Positions 1 to 12,197 of a DNA stretch of 64,000 bases are shown in pieces (position 1 is the stretch's first letter; each line of letters begins with the position of its first letter). The position numbers and the translations under genes are program-made. The notes beneath the pieces were generated by a model. That model did no database searches. It was not told where the DNA came from and saw nothing but the letters and a program-made list of their open reading frames with translations. Source of the stretch: Parapristionchus giblindavisi (lineage: Eukaryota; Nematoda; Chromadorea; Rhabditida; Diplogasteridae); NCBI GenBank assembly GCA_943737045.1, contig CALSFV010000368.1, positions 62,001-126,000 of the forward strand. Reading direction: 5' to 3'.

Positions 1-304
1 GAAGCTAAGCCTTCAACGAAATCAGGCATACGGGGCTGTAAGAAGTCATGAATGATAGAAATATGCATGGTTGGAATTTCTCATGGAAACACATCTATAG
101 TAAGATTCTACAGTATACAGTACAGTATGTAGTATACAAAATGTGATACGCAAAGCTCCCGATTTATTTTTCAACTTTAGTTCTACTCAAGTGGGTTCCA
201 AACTAAAAAAAACAACCAATTTTTGTAAAAAAATTCCACTTTTTTGGAGGTGTTTATTCCATGGTGTTTGATGGTTTGATGGCATATATAGTATGATGTT
301 TACC

Positions 305-3300
305 TCAATCTTTTGCCTCGACTTGCTTCTCTCCTATCTGCTTGATCTTTGATGAGTGGTTGTCTCGATATCTCCTTCTGGAAAGATTGATGCGTTATTC
401 GATTGACTATTCGCATATTAAAGAAAGTATAAGTCAAGCTAGATCGGCTCATCAATTTCACAGATTTTTGTAATAATAAAAATTATAGTCGAAACCGACA
501 AAAATTCCGAGAAAAAAAAAACCAACTTTCATTTTCTCCGTGGTTATAAAATAATTTCAAAATAAACTCACGCTGCCCTCTTTATTTCTTCTTCCAATTG
601 CTTATTGAAAGCAGGATCCCGGTTAACACCAGCTACACGTTGAATGACTTCTGAAAAAGTATCGCCGTTTGGAACATGTAACGTACAAAAAAATTCGTTA
701 AGGCATCAAGTGTTTCCCCTGCATTTTACATGAGTCAAACGAACACAGCATAGTTTAAAAAGTATGTAGCAAACCATGAACCCTCACCCAATTTTTTTGC
801 AAAAACATATTTACGCATTGTGCAGAAAAAGAGCGCATTTTGCGAAAAAATGATCGCATTTTGCGAATCTCTAAAGACCTATGGAACAATGTATTTAAAA
901 AATTAATACCGAGGAAAAGGGCGACTTAGAGCTTGCTCACATATAACAATTTCTTTTTAATTTTCACTAACCGAATATTGCAAGATAGGCATCGGTATTC
1001 CTCAAAGGAGTTAACCCTTTGCCGTGTGATAGAGATAGAGTATGACGCATGCTCACAGGTAACAACTGGAAGGGAAAAACATTTAAAAAAATAAAATGGA
1101 TCTTCGTTTGCTTACAGCATCAAAGAATGAATTCAGAAGGGTTCTGTACATAGACTTTATATCTGTACTACCGGTAATCATAGTTTTTATAGCCCTTTCG
1201 GCTATAATGCCAAGGTCAACCTCCTTTTCACCATTCAACATCTTCACGATATATTTCTTCTGTATTCCGGTCGAATCGACCAATCTATCAGGATCGAATC
1301 GGTAGAGTCGCTGCAAGTAATTAAGATTTTTGTAAAAGATAATGTATTCTTTACCAAAATATCAGAAGTCGTGCCAGTAGACGCTGCAGATGCACACATA
1401 TCAGAGCGCAGCGTCGATAAATACCCTCCCATGACTCGCTGCTAAAACGAAAAAAATTCATTGCCCGTCCACTGCCAAAAAAAAGGAATAACCCAAGAAG
1501 TTTTATAAAACGAATTAAAAAAGAATTAAATTTGAAAGATTTAAATTCACATTTCGCAGTGTATTTTTAAAAAAAAAACCACTAAGACTTAAATTAAAAA
1601 TTCCCGATTCTGGCTTTCGGGTATTTGATAGCTATTTCATATAACAAGAAAGATAAACCCACCATGGTTAGCATTCCTTCTAGTTGCTCGCCAGTACTGT
1701 AACCGCGCATATTGATGGCATCATGAGTTGGGGGGCGAGATAATGAAGTACCGTATTGCTGCAAATTTGGATTTCTATACAGACCATCTTCTCATAACTT
1801 TATATTACCTCAGCAACAGCTTCTCCTTTCCTTGATAATGACAGCAATTTCTTCATAGTTACAGTACACGTGTTCACTTCATCATCAAACTGAAATGATT
1901 CAAATTTCGGTTAAAGGAACAGGAAAGGAAAAAGTTGCAGTCAGGTACGACATCCGAACCGAAATGGATAAACGAAATGGAAACGGACTGCTATGCAACA
2001 TAACGCGGTTTTCGATCTTATTAACAGGAAATCAATTAGTTTAAATAAAAATTAAATTTAGCATCTCACTTCATTTTTCATAATCTTCTGTTTCTTCGGT
2101 GCTACAGCCAACTCTGCCTTGGGTACTGGAGTGGTTGGAGGACAGCCAACCATTGTCTGAATTTAAATTAATCATACATTCAAGGATCGAACAACATTTG
2201 AAACAGAAATTAAATAAGCGAATGGGGAATGAGAGGGGCAATGGGACAGAGGGGAGTGCATGTTTCATTAAGTCTACATATGAACAAAACCTGCAATCCG
2301 CTCTCTCCCCTTACACCTCTCATTCCCTATTCACTTGTTTATTTGCTGTTTCAAATGTTGAATCGTAAATATAAAAATGCAATGTAATTTAAAATGGTTT
2401 AATTTAACAATGAAAATCACCTGCCGTCGGCTTCTCTCCATTGTTGACTCATCTCCCACATGATTCGACTCCACATCGATGATCTCGTCAGTCTAAATTG
2501 TTTATTGTATCGTTGAATACATTGTAGTGCATACAAACGGATTGGGGATGCGTGAAGTGTCTCCAATCTCTATCTTTGATTGAAGAGTATCTTTCTTTGA
2601 TAGAAGAGTATCTTTCTTTGATTGAAAAGTGCTGTAGTTCATCGCCTCGTCAATCAATGAATTCTAAGAAGAATTAATTATCGTATACCACCTAACACCT
2701 TCACGTTAACGGTTATGGTACCCTATCACTGTTTGCCATTAATTTTGCTAAAATAAATGCCACTCACCACGTCGCAGCCATTGCGAAGCAATGCTGAGAT
2801 GAGTATTCGAGCAGGTTGTAGACGGGAGTTCTGTAAAGCCTACATTTATTAGCCTTTCAATAAAAACAGTTCACCTTCGAATAGAACTCATCACTATCTC
2901 CCGATGACAGACACAGTATGCAGTCATCCTGAAAATAAATTTTCAATTAGTTCTGATAATTGGAAAACGAATTAAACAAACCAATGTGAATCCAGCTTTG
3001 AGGATGATATCTAATCTTCCTGCCATTACTCAGAACTGAACTGACAAATATTTAAGTGATGGTTCATATAATTAAAAGTACATGAAGCCGACATAAGACG
3101 GATGCCCGGATAGGCATACAAACGTTGGAATCAAGCTTTAATCTTCATAAAATTTTCACAATACTAAGGAAAATGGAGTGCTTTGCAGATGGAACTTTGT
3201 CGGATGAGAACCGACAGAATGATAACCGACAGAATGATAACCGACAGAATGATAACCGGAAGCTACCGGATGGGAACCCACATGATGAACACTGAGCGTA

Positions 3301-6300
3301 TAAGACCTGCTTTATGACAAATGATTCAAAATTTCGGTTCGCATCACGTGGGTTCTCATCAGGTAGCTTCCGGTTATCATCCTGTCGGTTATCATTCTGT
3401 CGGTTCTCATCCGACATAGTTGAATCAATTTCAACAAGTAACACAAAAGAACTACAACTAAACCAAATACAACTAAAACACGAATGTATAGATGCTATTT
3501 ACGTTCTAGTAAAGATGAAGGGAGCGGTAACAATGTACATTCTGATATCTAATCTCACGAGAACACAATGGCTAAGAACTGATTGAGGGTTTATTTCTAC
3601 GTAGTCATAAGACTGATTAGGGACCAATCTTCTCAGAAGATTTACTTCCTCGCTCTCTCTTAATACACTAGCAACATGGGAGTATTTAGGATCTTTCGCG
3701 ATGGCATTTGCCAATACCGATATGACTTTACCGACACGCAAGAGTTGCCCTAGCACAAAACAGCGGGAGTTGGTTACAACAGTACAAACTACTCTTGCAT
3801 ACAATATTTTTCCTCCAGAGTCGAAGGAAATTATTGAATTGGATGACTTTCGGTATTCATCAATTAGATATGATCGAAGCCTTCTACCTCCTATTTCTGC
3901 ATTGGGCCTGAATTGGCATGTTTAATAAAGGTCGCAAAATTTCACTAACCACAACACGCTGTCATGACCGTGGAGGTGAACGACGTATTCCTTGTGGGCT
4001 TGCCACGCATGGAGTTTAGCTTGAGGAATGGCACCACGAAGAGGTCTCTGGAGAAAAAGATAATAAACAAAGCTTTATTATGTTTTTTTTCGGTGCATAA
4101 GCATTTTGGAGTGTTTTGAATCCAAAATATAACAATCTGATGGGCCACAAAATTACTGCGAAAGGCAACGATAGCCATCCGTTGTTTATCGACGGTTGGC
4201 TACATATTGGGAGGCAAAACACTCCAAATTTAACGCAGATCCATACTTAGCGTAATGTGCGTGAGGCAGATGGAAGGATGTATAAAGCATACATCCAAAG
4301 AAACTATCAAATGGACAATGACTCACTGCCCCTCCACCATTAGACTTTGACTGTCCAAGGTATCGTCCAAGTGCAGTCTCAGCAGCCTTCCGAAGAGGAT
4401 TCTTCTTGTCGCCAGCAATCACCTCCAAATCCTCCGTGAGGGACGATAGAAGAATGGATCTGATAAACATCGTTTGTTTGCAAATACTTTTCATGAATTC
4501 ACCTCCGATGAATAGCTGACACATGTGTTGTTGTCACCGGACCCTTCTTGATAATATGATTGAGTGCCTCGAACATGCTTGAGGAAGATGCGAAAGGCGG
4601 AGAAATGGAGTTGGAAGTTGAGTGCATGAGGAAGGACTGCAAGAGTTCTCTTAGCTATTAGGTTGAGCTAGAATTAACGGTGAATCTTTTTAGTTCGGCT
4701 TTATTGATACTGCACAATAGCCCCTCTCTCACTTCCCTTGATATCAGTCAGTCCAATCCCCCGCCATTTGAGAAATGCCGAACATTTTCGTGTTTCGAGG
4801 AAGGAATCAAGCCGTTGCCCGCACTTTGGCAGAAGACCAAGAAGTTCAAAAACCACGGTTAAATAAGACTCATACGAATATTAACATAAACAATTACAAA
4901 ACTAACGTGGCATTTCAAATTGAGTGAACTCTCGCCAAACGAATCAGTCCACATCTCCTTTAGCGCCGCAACAACGTCGTCGAGCAATCGACCGAATCTC
5001 ACGTACTTGTCGGGGTCACCTGCAAGTATTGGAATTTTGTACAATACTGTAAATGCACCAACCGATGATTATGAGCCTCACGCATAATAACAGAGTGCAG
5101 GCAGACACTCTGTCGTCGTTGAACAGCTGAGAATAGGCAACAGGGGGGGCGATTAGAAGCATGAACTTGAAATGTAGTAAATTGTTAGCACACAGTTAAG
5201 CCGCCAATTATTCAAACCTGTAAATACTCTATACCACTCATTGTCCGAGAGCCAACAGAAGAGGGTGTGCACAGGCGATGGAGAGAAGAAGAAGGAAGGC
5301 GCGCTCGGGCAACTGCATCATCAATCAGTTTGATTGATCCTGGCTTCAGCTGCAGTTGCGAGAGCGGACGGCTGGACTTCTTACCCAGAAGACCTAAACG
5401 AGAAGGAATAATATTTAGACATATTTGTAACAAATACTTACTGTGAACCAAATCTCTGCAATATCCCAATTCCTCATCATGTAGAATGTCGCAGGCAGCC
5501 TCGGTCATGGGGATCAACCTTTGAAACTCCGTCAAACCTTGATATATTGGGATCAAGGTAATGGTCGTTAAAGAACTTTCGAACTCACTTCCAAGACCGT
5601 GTTTCGAAGCACGAGCCGAAACGATTACGTCACCTCTCGACCGCGCACCTGTGGATCATTCAATGAGAGGATGCCAAAGTGATAGAACAAAAATAAACCT
5701 CACTTACCTGAACCGAGATTCAGGGGGAAGATCGTTCTCGTTCCAACTCGGATCGCGGAAACGAGACACAGATTGCACGAGTGTGATCCAGTCTTCGCAT
5801 TCCATAGTGATAAGTCGTAGGCCTTATGCAGTGCCTGAATGTGTCATAATTCAATATATTGGAATTAAAGGTAAATTTGATTACCTGTTTATCGAGAATT
5901 GATCCCATGAGGACAGGATGAAACGAGAACACTCTATCTGCCACATGAATACGTACTGCACAATCATCTATTTCAGCCTTCAAGCCTAAAGCATTTGCAT
6001 TATGTAACTGCGACCTTATGATCGGACGGTCAATGGGACCTCTGCAGTGTGCTGGTGCCAAGTGAATGCCCTACAAACCCTGTACATCCCAAATATTTCG
6101 GTGACGCAACAAGGCTACAACAATAAGCATTTACCTTGGATTAAGATGTTGCACGACGCAGTGCTGAATGCACTGCTCAGAGTCCCTAGTCTACAAAAGA
6201 CCACATTGCAAGCTCTAGCTCGTGTTTGCATAGGCAAAGAGGCGATCGAGAAAAAGACAGGCCAAACTGCCTTGCTGAAGCATTTTTATTTTAAAATTAA

Positions 6301-9300
6301 ATCCCATTACTACATCAAAAATTATCCTACCCGAGGCCGACCTTGTGAGTTCCGTCCGTATTGCACAGAAGAGGTGTCTTGATGATACCACTGTCGAATT
6401 CCACCGCTGACTCCATCGCGTTCGAAAACGCGGTACAATCCGAGAGATCACTAGGCACGGTGTAACAAGCGATCAATGAAGCGTTCCTGAAAAGAATATA
6501 GGAATGACGAAAAGGATGTGAAAATCCGGCAACCGAAGGAGAACTGTGGGGGGCATAGCACCATGATATTAGTTTCAAACAATCAGAAACCATGGCTTGT
6601 TGTATGCCATTCGATAGAGCATCGAAAGATACATAATAATCCCATGAGTTTCATGAGTTTTCATAGCACTGTGTTCGAGAAATATGAAATTTTCCAGATT
6701 TTGGCCAATTTTTGTCGCTCTGATCTCATGACTTACACCATTATTTCCAGGGCCTGGATTTTTCATGTTGGGTAACAATGGATGTGCTACCCGAATATCA
6801 CACTTATTTGGACCAGCTACCAGCCATTCATGAAATTCGGAAAATTTCATATTTCTCGAACACGGTGCTATGAAAACTCATGAATCTTGGGATTATTATG
6901 TATCTTTCGATGCTCTATCGAATGGTATACAACATGTCATGGAAATCACATTTCGATTTTTCGACTTTTAGAATATCAAAAATCAATAATTTGGATCATT
7001 TTTTGGGGAAAATGTCCCCTAGGTACTCCAATCATGAAATATGGATCACCTAGGATGATTTTGAAACATTGTGCCATGCCCCGCCGCTCTTACGGAGAAG
7101 GCGTTTTAATAGTACTACGCCACCTACCTTGCATGCACACGACGATGTTCCTCAACAATCAATGCAGCGGTTCTTTTCAGCACTTCTTCATACATGGCAT
7201 TGAATGGAGTATACGAGAGGCTCATGAGTTCAGGACTGCTGAAAGTACACACTTTGGTTGAGGGAAAACGTAATTCTACATACGCGCATGCTAGCGGACA
7301 CGGCGAAGTAGATGAAGAACGTGGAGATGAACATCCCGCACAATAGTGCTTTTCTTCAAATCCAGCACACTTGAACTTCAACCGACAGTGACGATCGAGG
7401 TCTCTGTATGTCAATGGTACAGGATGCGTGAGCTGCGTAGCTTCATATTCGGAAGCAGACCACCCAAAGTGAGCGAAGTTGGAAGCGTCTATGGTTAATC
7501 TGTCACCTATCCTCATCGGATCTAAAATAGACAATAGATAAGAAAATTTGGAAAACCATTTTTTCCTACCCTTGGGAACTTCTTCTTCCTCCTCCTCCTC
7601 CTCCTCTTCCTCCTCCTCCTCCGTCGCCACCTCCTCCTCTTCCTCTTCCTCTTCATCTCCATTCCCGATGGACAGATCTACAACAAAACTGCTTAAAACA
7701 CCAACAAGCATACAGAAATGAACATATGAACATTGTACATTAAGCATCGCACAATGTGTACGCTAACAGTGGTTAATAGTTGGAATTAAAAAAAAATAAA
7801 ATGGAATTTTGCTAACCACTACTAGACGACTGCCTGCTGTAGTCGCCATCGGACAGCCGCGAACTCGCTTGCTCTTCTGTAATAGAAGGTAAAATAAAGT
7901 TCAAGGCAGAGAAACCTTTAATGCGACGTTACATTTGTGTTACGCGCCTGCGCCATAAGTGCGCAATGTGTTACATTTCGCTCCGTCGGCGTCGGCGTAC
8001 ATTTTGGAATATACAGGGTCTCGAGTGGAAAACCCTGATCGGATATAAAATGGTAGTCAACAATTGTTGATCGATGGTTATTGATGGTTACGGTACCTTC
8101 TAACCTTGTCACTATTGCCTTTCAGGGTTTCTTTTATTGTTGCAGGGCGCTGGCGCGTAACACAAATGTTACGACCCATAACGATTTGTTTTTATTTATT
8201 TATCATACATCGCGAAAATACACCGACATAATCACTCAGAAATATTTTGCCAATCTTCTTGCGTGAATTATGAAAATGTCAACGCATTTGCTGAATTTAA
8301 TCGTTTAATTATGCAATTAACGAATTAAATAAATATTCGCTGAAAAAAATGGCTTGAAGCCTGGGAAAAATCGGTCCGCAATAAATTGCGAGGGTTAAAA
8401 TAATTATGCAAATCATAAAATTATGCACTGCATCTGAATTCTATAGACTCAAAAGCAAGAAATAGGAAATACAATGAAAAGAACTAATTAAGGAAAAGAA
8501 TAAATCGGTTCGGTACATCCGGCTGTTGTCCGGCTATGACCGATAAAACTACAAATTTTCCCGGATCTTGCCGGTTGTTTTACGATCAAACGGCATCACT
8601 GCCGCCGAGATGGCAACAATTGTCAACCAAGTTGCAATTATATTGGTAATAATAGTCGTAAATGACAGGGGTACTACAGGTGGGTTACGGTAGTTGGTCA
8701 AATTGCATTTTATTTTGTTGTGGTATAGTGATCAACTGTGATTAGGTCATGCGCGATCTCAAAAGGATCGTATCCACATACGTTGTTGACAACGTGTTGT
8801 TAGGCGAAAGGATGTAAAGCCGCTGTAAACCGAGCGAGAATTTTGGGATTACAGTAACGGAAAACATAACAAACATGGGGTCCAACCGGCCCCGGATATG
8901 TAAATAGCGTGAACTCAAATTGTGAAAAGTGAAATGTTGATTGGCTTTACCATAAAAATGCTCATATCGAATTAATTTTAGTTCTTTAACTCTGATTTTT
9001 GTACACAACAAGCGTACTGACGTAATTGAAACAGGATATTGTATAAAAATATAAGCGATAGATCAAGTTTATAATTTAGCGAGAAACAAAGGACTCACCG
9101 TGTACTCGATCCAATTCATCTCCTACTAATCGTCGTCTCTTTGTGTTCGTAGGCGGGTCGCCTTCCTTTCGTGTAGATTCTGAATAAATCAATTTTTAAT
9201 TGTTACAGTAACAATACCGTAAGTTAAACACAGTACCTGTACGATCACAATCTATTGCATGAAGAAAGGAGTCGCCGCACTTGCACACAGAGCCTCCTGC

Positions 9301-10377
9301 AATTTATTATCACTTACTTTTGTTTTTAAAATTTTAAAATTGGTTTATTATTTGCTTATGAAATAAAACATGACTTGTTTGCTACTTCCTCAAATACAAT
9401 ACTGAATACGCGAAAAGAGATAGAATGTATTAAAATTAAACACAAACCAGAGGGAAACATTGATGACAATATGGGAAGGATAGACGATAATCGACACTCA
9501 CGTGATCTGAATGAATGAAGGAATGAATGAAATGGAATGAATGAATGGATGAATGAATGAATGAATGAATGAATGAATGAATGAATGAATGGATGAATCA
9601 ATGAAGGAATGAATGAAATGGAATGAATGAATGGATGAATGAATGAATGAATGGATGAATGAATGAATGAATGAATGAATGAATGAATGAATGAATGAAG
9701 GAATGAATGGATGAATCAATGAAGGAATGAATGAAATGGAATGAATGAATGGATGAAAGGATGAATGAATGAATGAGTAAATGAATGGATGAATCGATGA
9801 AAGAATGAATAAAATGGAATGAATGAATGAATGAATGAATAAATGAATGAATGAAATGGAATGAATAAAATGGAATGGATGAATCAATGAAAGAATGAAT
9901 AAAATGGAACGGAATGAAGCAATGAATCAATGAATGAATGGATGAAAGGATCAAAGAATGACTGAATGAATGAATGAATGGATGAATCAATGAAGGAATG
10001 AATGAATGAATGAATAAATGAAGGAATGAATGAATGAATGAAAGGATCAAAGAATGACTGACTGACTGAATGAATGAATGAATAAATGAATGAATGGAAC
10101 GGAATGAATCAATGAATGAATGAAGGAATGAATGAAATGGAATGAAAGAAATGGAATGAAAGAAATGGAATGAATGAAATGGAATGAATGAAATGGAATG
10201 AATGAAATGGAATGAATGAAATGGAATGAATGAAATGGAATGAATGAATGAATGGAACGGAATGACTGAATGAATGAATGAATGAATAAATGAATGAAAT
10301 GATCAAAGAATGACTGAATGAATGAATAAATGAATGGAACGGAATGAAAGGATGAATGAATCAAATAATAATAATAA

Positions 10378-10408
<31 letters not shown>

Positions 10409-11307
10409 AAGAAGAAGAAGAAGAAGAAGAAGAAGAAGAAGAAGAAGAAGAAGAAGAAGAAGAAGAAGAAGAAGAAGAAGAAGAAGAAGAAGAAGAAGAA
10501 GAAGAAGGAGGAGGAGGAGGAGGAGGAATCACTGAATAAATAAGATAAAAGCGTCGCATGCATGATAGAGAGCGGCAGTAAAACAAAATGGAAATCAGGC
10601 AAGAGATATGAAAGCTTATAGCAATAACAATAATAAATTATAATTTTCCAAATATCTACCTGTTGTAGCCGCTCGACCAAACGTTGATTCAAATGCTTGA
10701 ATAGGCCTTCGCGTGAACTGAAAAGATAATACTGTTTAATATGATACACCTGTTTAATATCATACACAAGGAATATCAAAGAAAGAAATAGAAAGTAGCA
10801 GAGTGATTGATTAGCAGGATAAAGATAAATGTAAAGATAAAGAAAGATGAAAGATACAAAAATAGAAATGACAAATAAAAATTTATCATAATGATTATCG
10901 AAATATCTACCGAGATTCACTCCCACGCTACTTGACTGCTACAGCTATGACCTTACGGTCACAACGTCGATCACGTGCGAGGGCTCACTAAAAAATGTAA
11001 GGATAATACACAAGACAACAAGATGAAACGACAATAGTAAAAGCAATAGCTACAAAATATGAATCTAAACCAACACTTAGAAAAACGTTATGAAAATCGC
11101 GCATGATTTAATTAAATTTAATAGCAAACTCAATATCATCCAACAAAATTCGCGAAACAACGGCAATCAACTAATTACAATGCCCAACCTACGCAGCTTA
11201 GTCTAAACGCGTAATAATCACTCCAATATACAATCCCTAATAATGCAAGAAGTGAAATCGCAGCGTGAATAAGCGGGCGGAGGAGGAGGAAATCAAGCAA
11301 GAAATAA

Positions 11308-11351
<44 letters not shown>

Positions 11352-11650
11352 GAAGAAGAAGAAGAAGAAAAGCAAGGGAAAGAAGAAGACGGAGAAGGAT
11401 GAGAAGAAGAAACAAGGAGGAAAAGGAGAATAATTATAAATAAAAATAATAAGAATAGTAATAATAGTAATAAGAATAGTAATAAAAGAATAAATGAGCG
11501 CCGCAGCACAATCGGTAAGCATAATTAGAATGGTACAGATAAATGAATAAAGATGAAACATAAAAGTGGATAAGTAAATAAAATATTTACCTGAACCAGT
11601 CAATGTACGCCTGCCTGCAGAACGACCGATACGAGTGTCTCGAACCCACT
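305..11650 (-). CDS. Large multi-exon gene, unrecognised product
   Basis: At least 20 short exons with good splice sites and compatible phases read leftward on the minus strand, so this is a real gene, but I do not recognise the family. Clear exons lie near 11592-11649, 10661-10718, 9237-9296, 9101-9181, 7816-7879, 7571-7678 (a run of about 25 acidic residues), 7129-7522, 6346-6480, 5885-6052, 5709-5833, 5587-5651, 5239-5397, 4908-5018, 4509-4640, 4209-4483, 3956-4047, 3600-3926, 2876-2934, 2771-2830, 2424-2494, 2078-2170, 1808-1892, 1665-1760, 1347-1436, 1172-1315, 573-650 and 304-379. Visible motifs are CKCGDSF near 9270, DDCILCLSSGDSD near 2900, and helical stretches such as NPLRKAAETALGRYL near 4400 that could be HEAT/ARM-like. 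The length suggests a scaffold or a large E3-type protein, but that is a guess. Either a stop at 305-307 or continuation past the left edge is possible. The start was not found. Exon GC is higher than in genes right of 12 kb. Confidence 0.6.
3198..3416. mobile_element. Hairpin (foldback) element with internal 15-bp repeats
   Basis: The left arm (3198-3288) is the near-exact reverse complement of the right arm (3343-3416), with a loop of about 50 bp. Each arm holds tandem copies of a 15-bp unit (ATGATAACCGACAGA; three copies on the left). There is no transposase. It sits in an intron of the large minus-strand gene. It is a MITE-like non-autonomous palindrome. Confidence 0.75.
6549..7085. mobile_element. 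Foldback element in an intron
   Basis: A left arm around 6592-6697 and a right arm around 6838-6940 are inverted copies of each other, sharing for example TCGATAGAGCATCGAAAGAT on the left. A weaker outer inverted match (GGGGCATAGCAC near 6550; GTGCCATGCCCC near 7075) suggests true ends near 6549 and 7085. It has no coding capacity. Confidence 0.65.
7924..8175. mobile_element. Short MITE-like element with 30-bp terminal inverted repeats
   Basis: The left end (7924-7953, containing TTTGTGTTACGCGCC) matches the reverse complement of the right end (8144-8175, containing GGCGCGTAACACAAA). The interior of about 190 bp is not palindromic overall. It lies in an intron of the large minus-strand gene. 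No clear target-site duplication was seen. Confidence 0.6.
9513..10365. repeat. GAAT tetranucleotide array, about 850 bp
   Basis: Imperfect tandem GAAT with GGAT, GAAC, AAAT and GAAG variants. On the minus strand it stays open in more than one frame and gives apparent His-Ser-Phe-Ile repeat proteins, which are artefacts of the array. It lies in an intron of the large minus-strand gene. Confidence 0.95.
10366..10527. repeat. AAT / GAA / GGA trinucleotide array
   Basis: A short AAT run passes into about 128 bp of near-perfect GAA (10379-10506) and then GGA. It directly abuts the GAAT array. The long apparent Lys, Ser or Phe homopolymers in all frames are repeat translations, not genes. Confidence 0.95.
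11305..11372. repeat. AAT and GAA microsatellite
   Basis: About 14 AAT units followed by GAA units, inside an AT-rich intron of the minus-strand gene. Confidence 0.9.
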
Positions 11651-11919
11651 GAAATACGAACATTAATATTTAAACCGGGCAGGTGCAGGTAAAAAATTAA
11701 AGAAAAATACGCATAAACAACAAGACATGCTCACGGAACAACAGCAGATAGACAATATGGCCCCAAAACAACTCTAACTCTAGACGCACACACAGGTCAT
11801 TAATTTAACATTTCAAACAACCTCAATATACTACAATAAAATAAGTAAAACGACTAATCTAAATTAAAATTCAACCGCACTTCGAAAATTCAAATATTAG
11901 GCTTCAGCTCCTCTACCAC

Positions 11920-12150
11920 ACCACGGAATTTCTATTTCCCGGCTCCCTCTCCGGCGCTATTCCCACTATCGTCCGCGGACGCTCCTCCCCTAAGATGTGC
12001 CGCGGTCGAACCGTTCGTTTCGCCCGCGGGCGATCGGAGTCACAAATCTCACCCGCCGATCGCCCGCGGTCGCTCGATCGCCCGCATATCACCCTCGAAT
12101 CATCCGCGGGCGCTTTATCACCCGTTGGGCTCCCGCATTTCTCACGCTTT
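11920..12150. other. GC-rich block with CCGCGGGCG-like words
   Basis: An island of clearly higher GC with many CpG, between AT-rich flanks. CCGCGGGCG or close variants recur at least four times, often followed by ATCG. It lies between the 5' end of the minus-strand gene and the first recognisable PDE8 exon. It could be a shared upstream region, a repeat family member, or an assembly join. Confidence 0.6.
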
Positions 12151-12197
12151 TCGACCATCCAAAAACGGGAGAATGTACAGTATAATTCCCATTTCAG

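Noticed and set aside
5720..5836. Alternative frame with ITMECEDWITLVQSV in the large minus-strand gene
   Set aside because: It reads like protein, but splice phases on both sides only fit the frame giving ALHKAYDLSLW.
9356..10926. Long open frames giving His/Ser/Phe/Ile, poly-Ser, poly-Phe and poly-Lys proteins
   Set aside because: They are translations of GAAT, GAA and AAT arrays; all frames stay open for the same reason.
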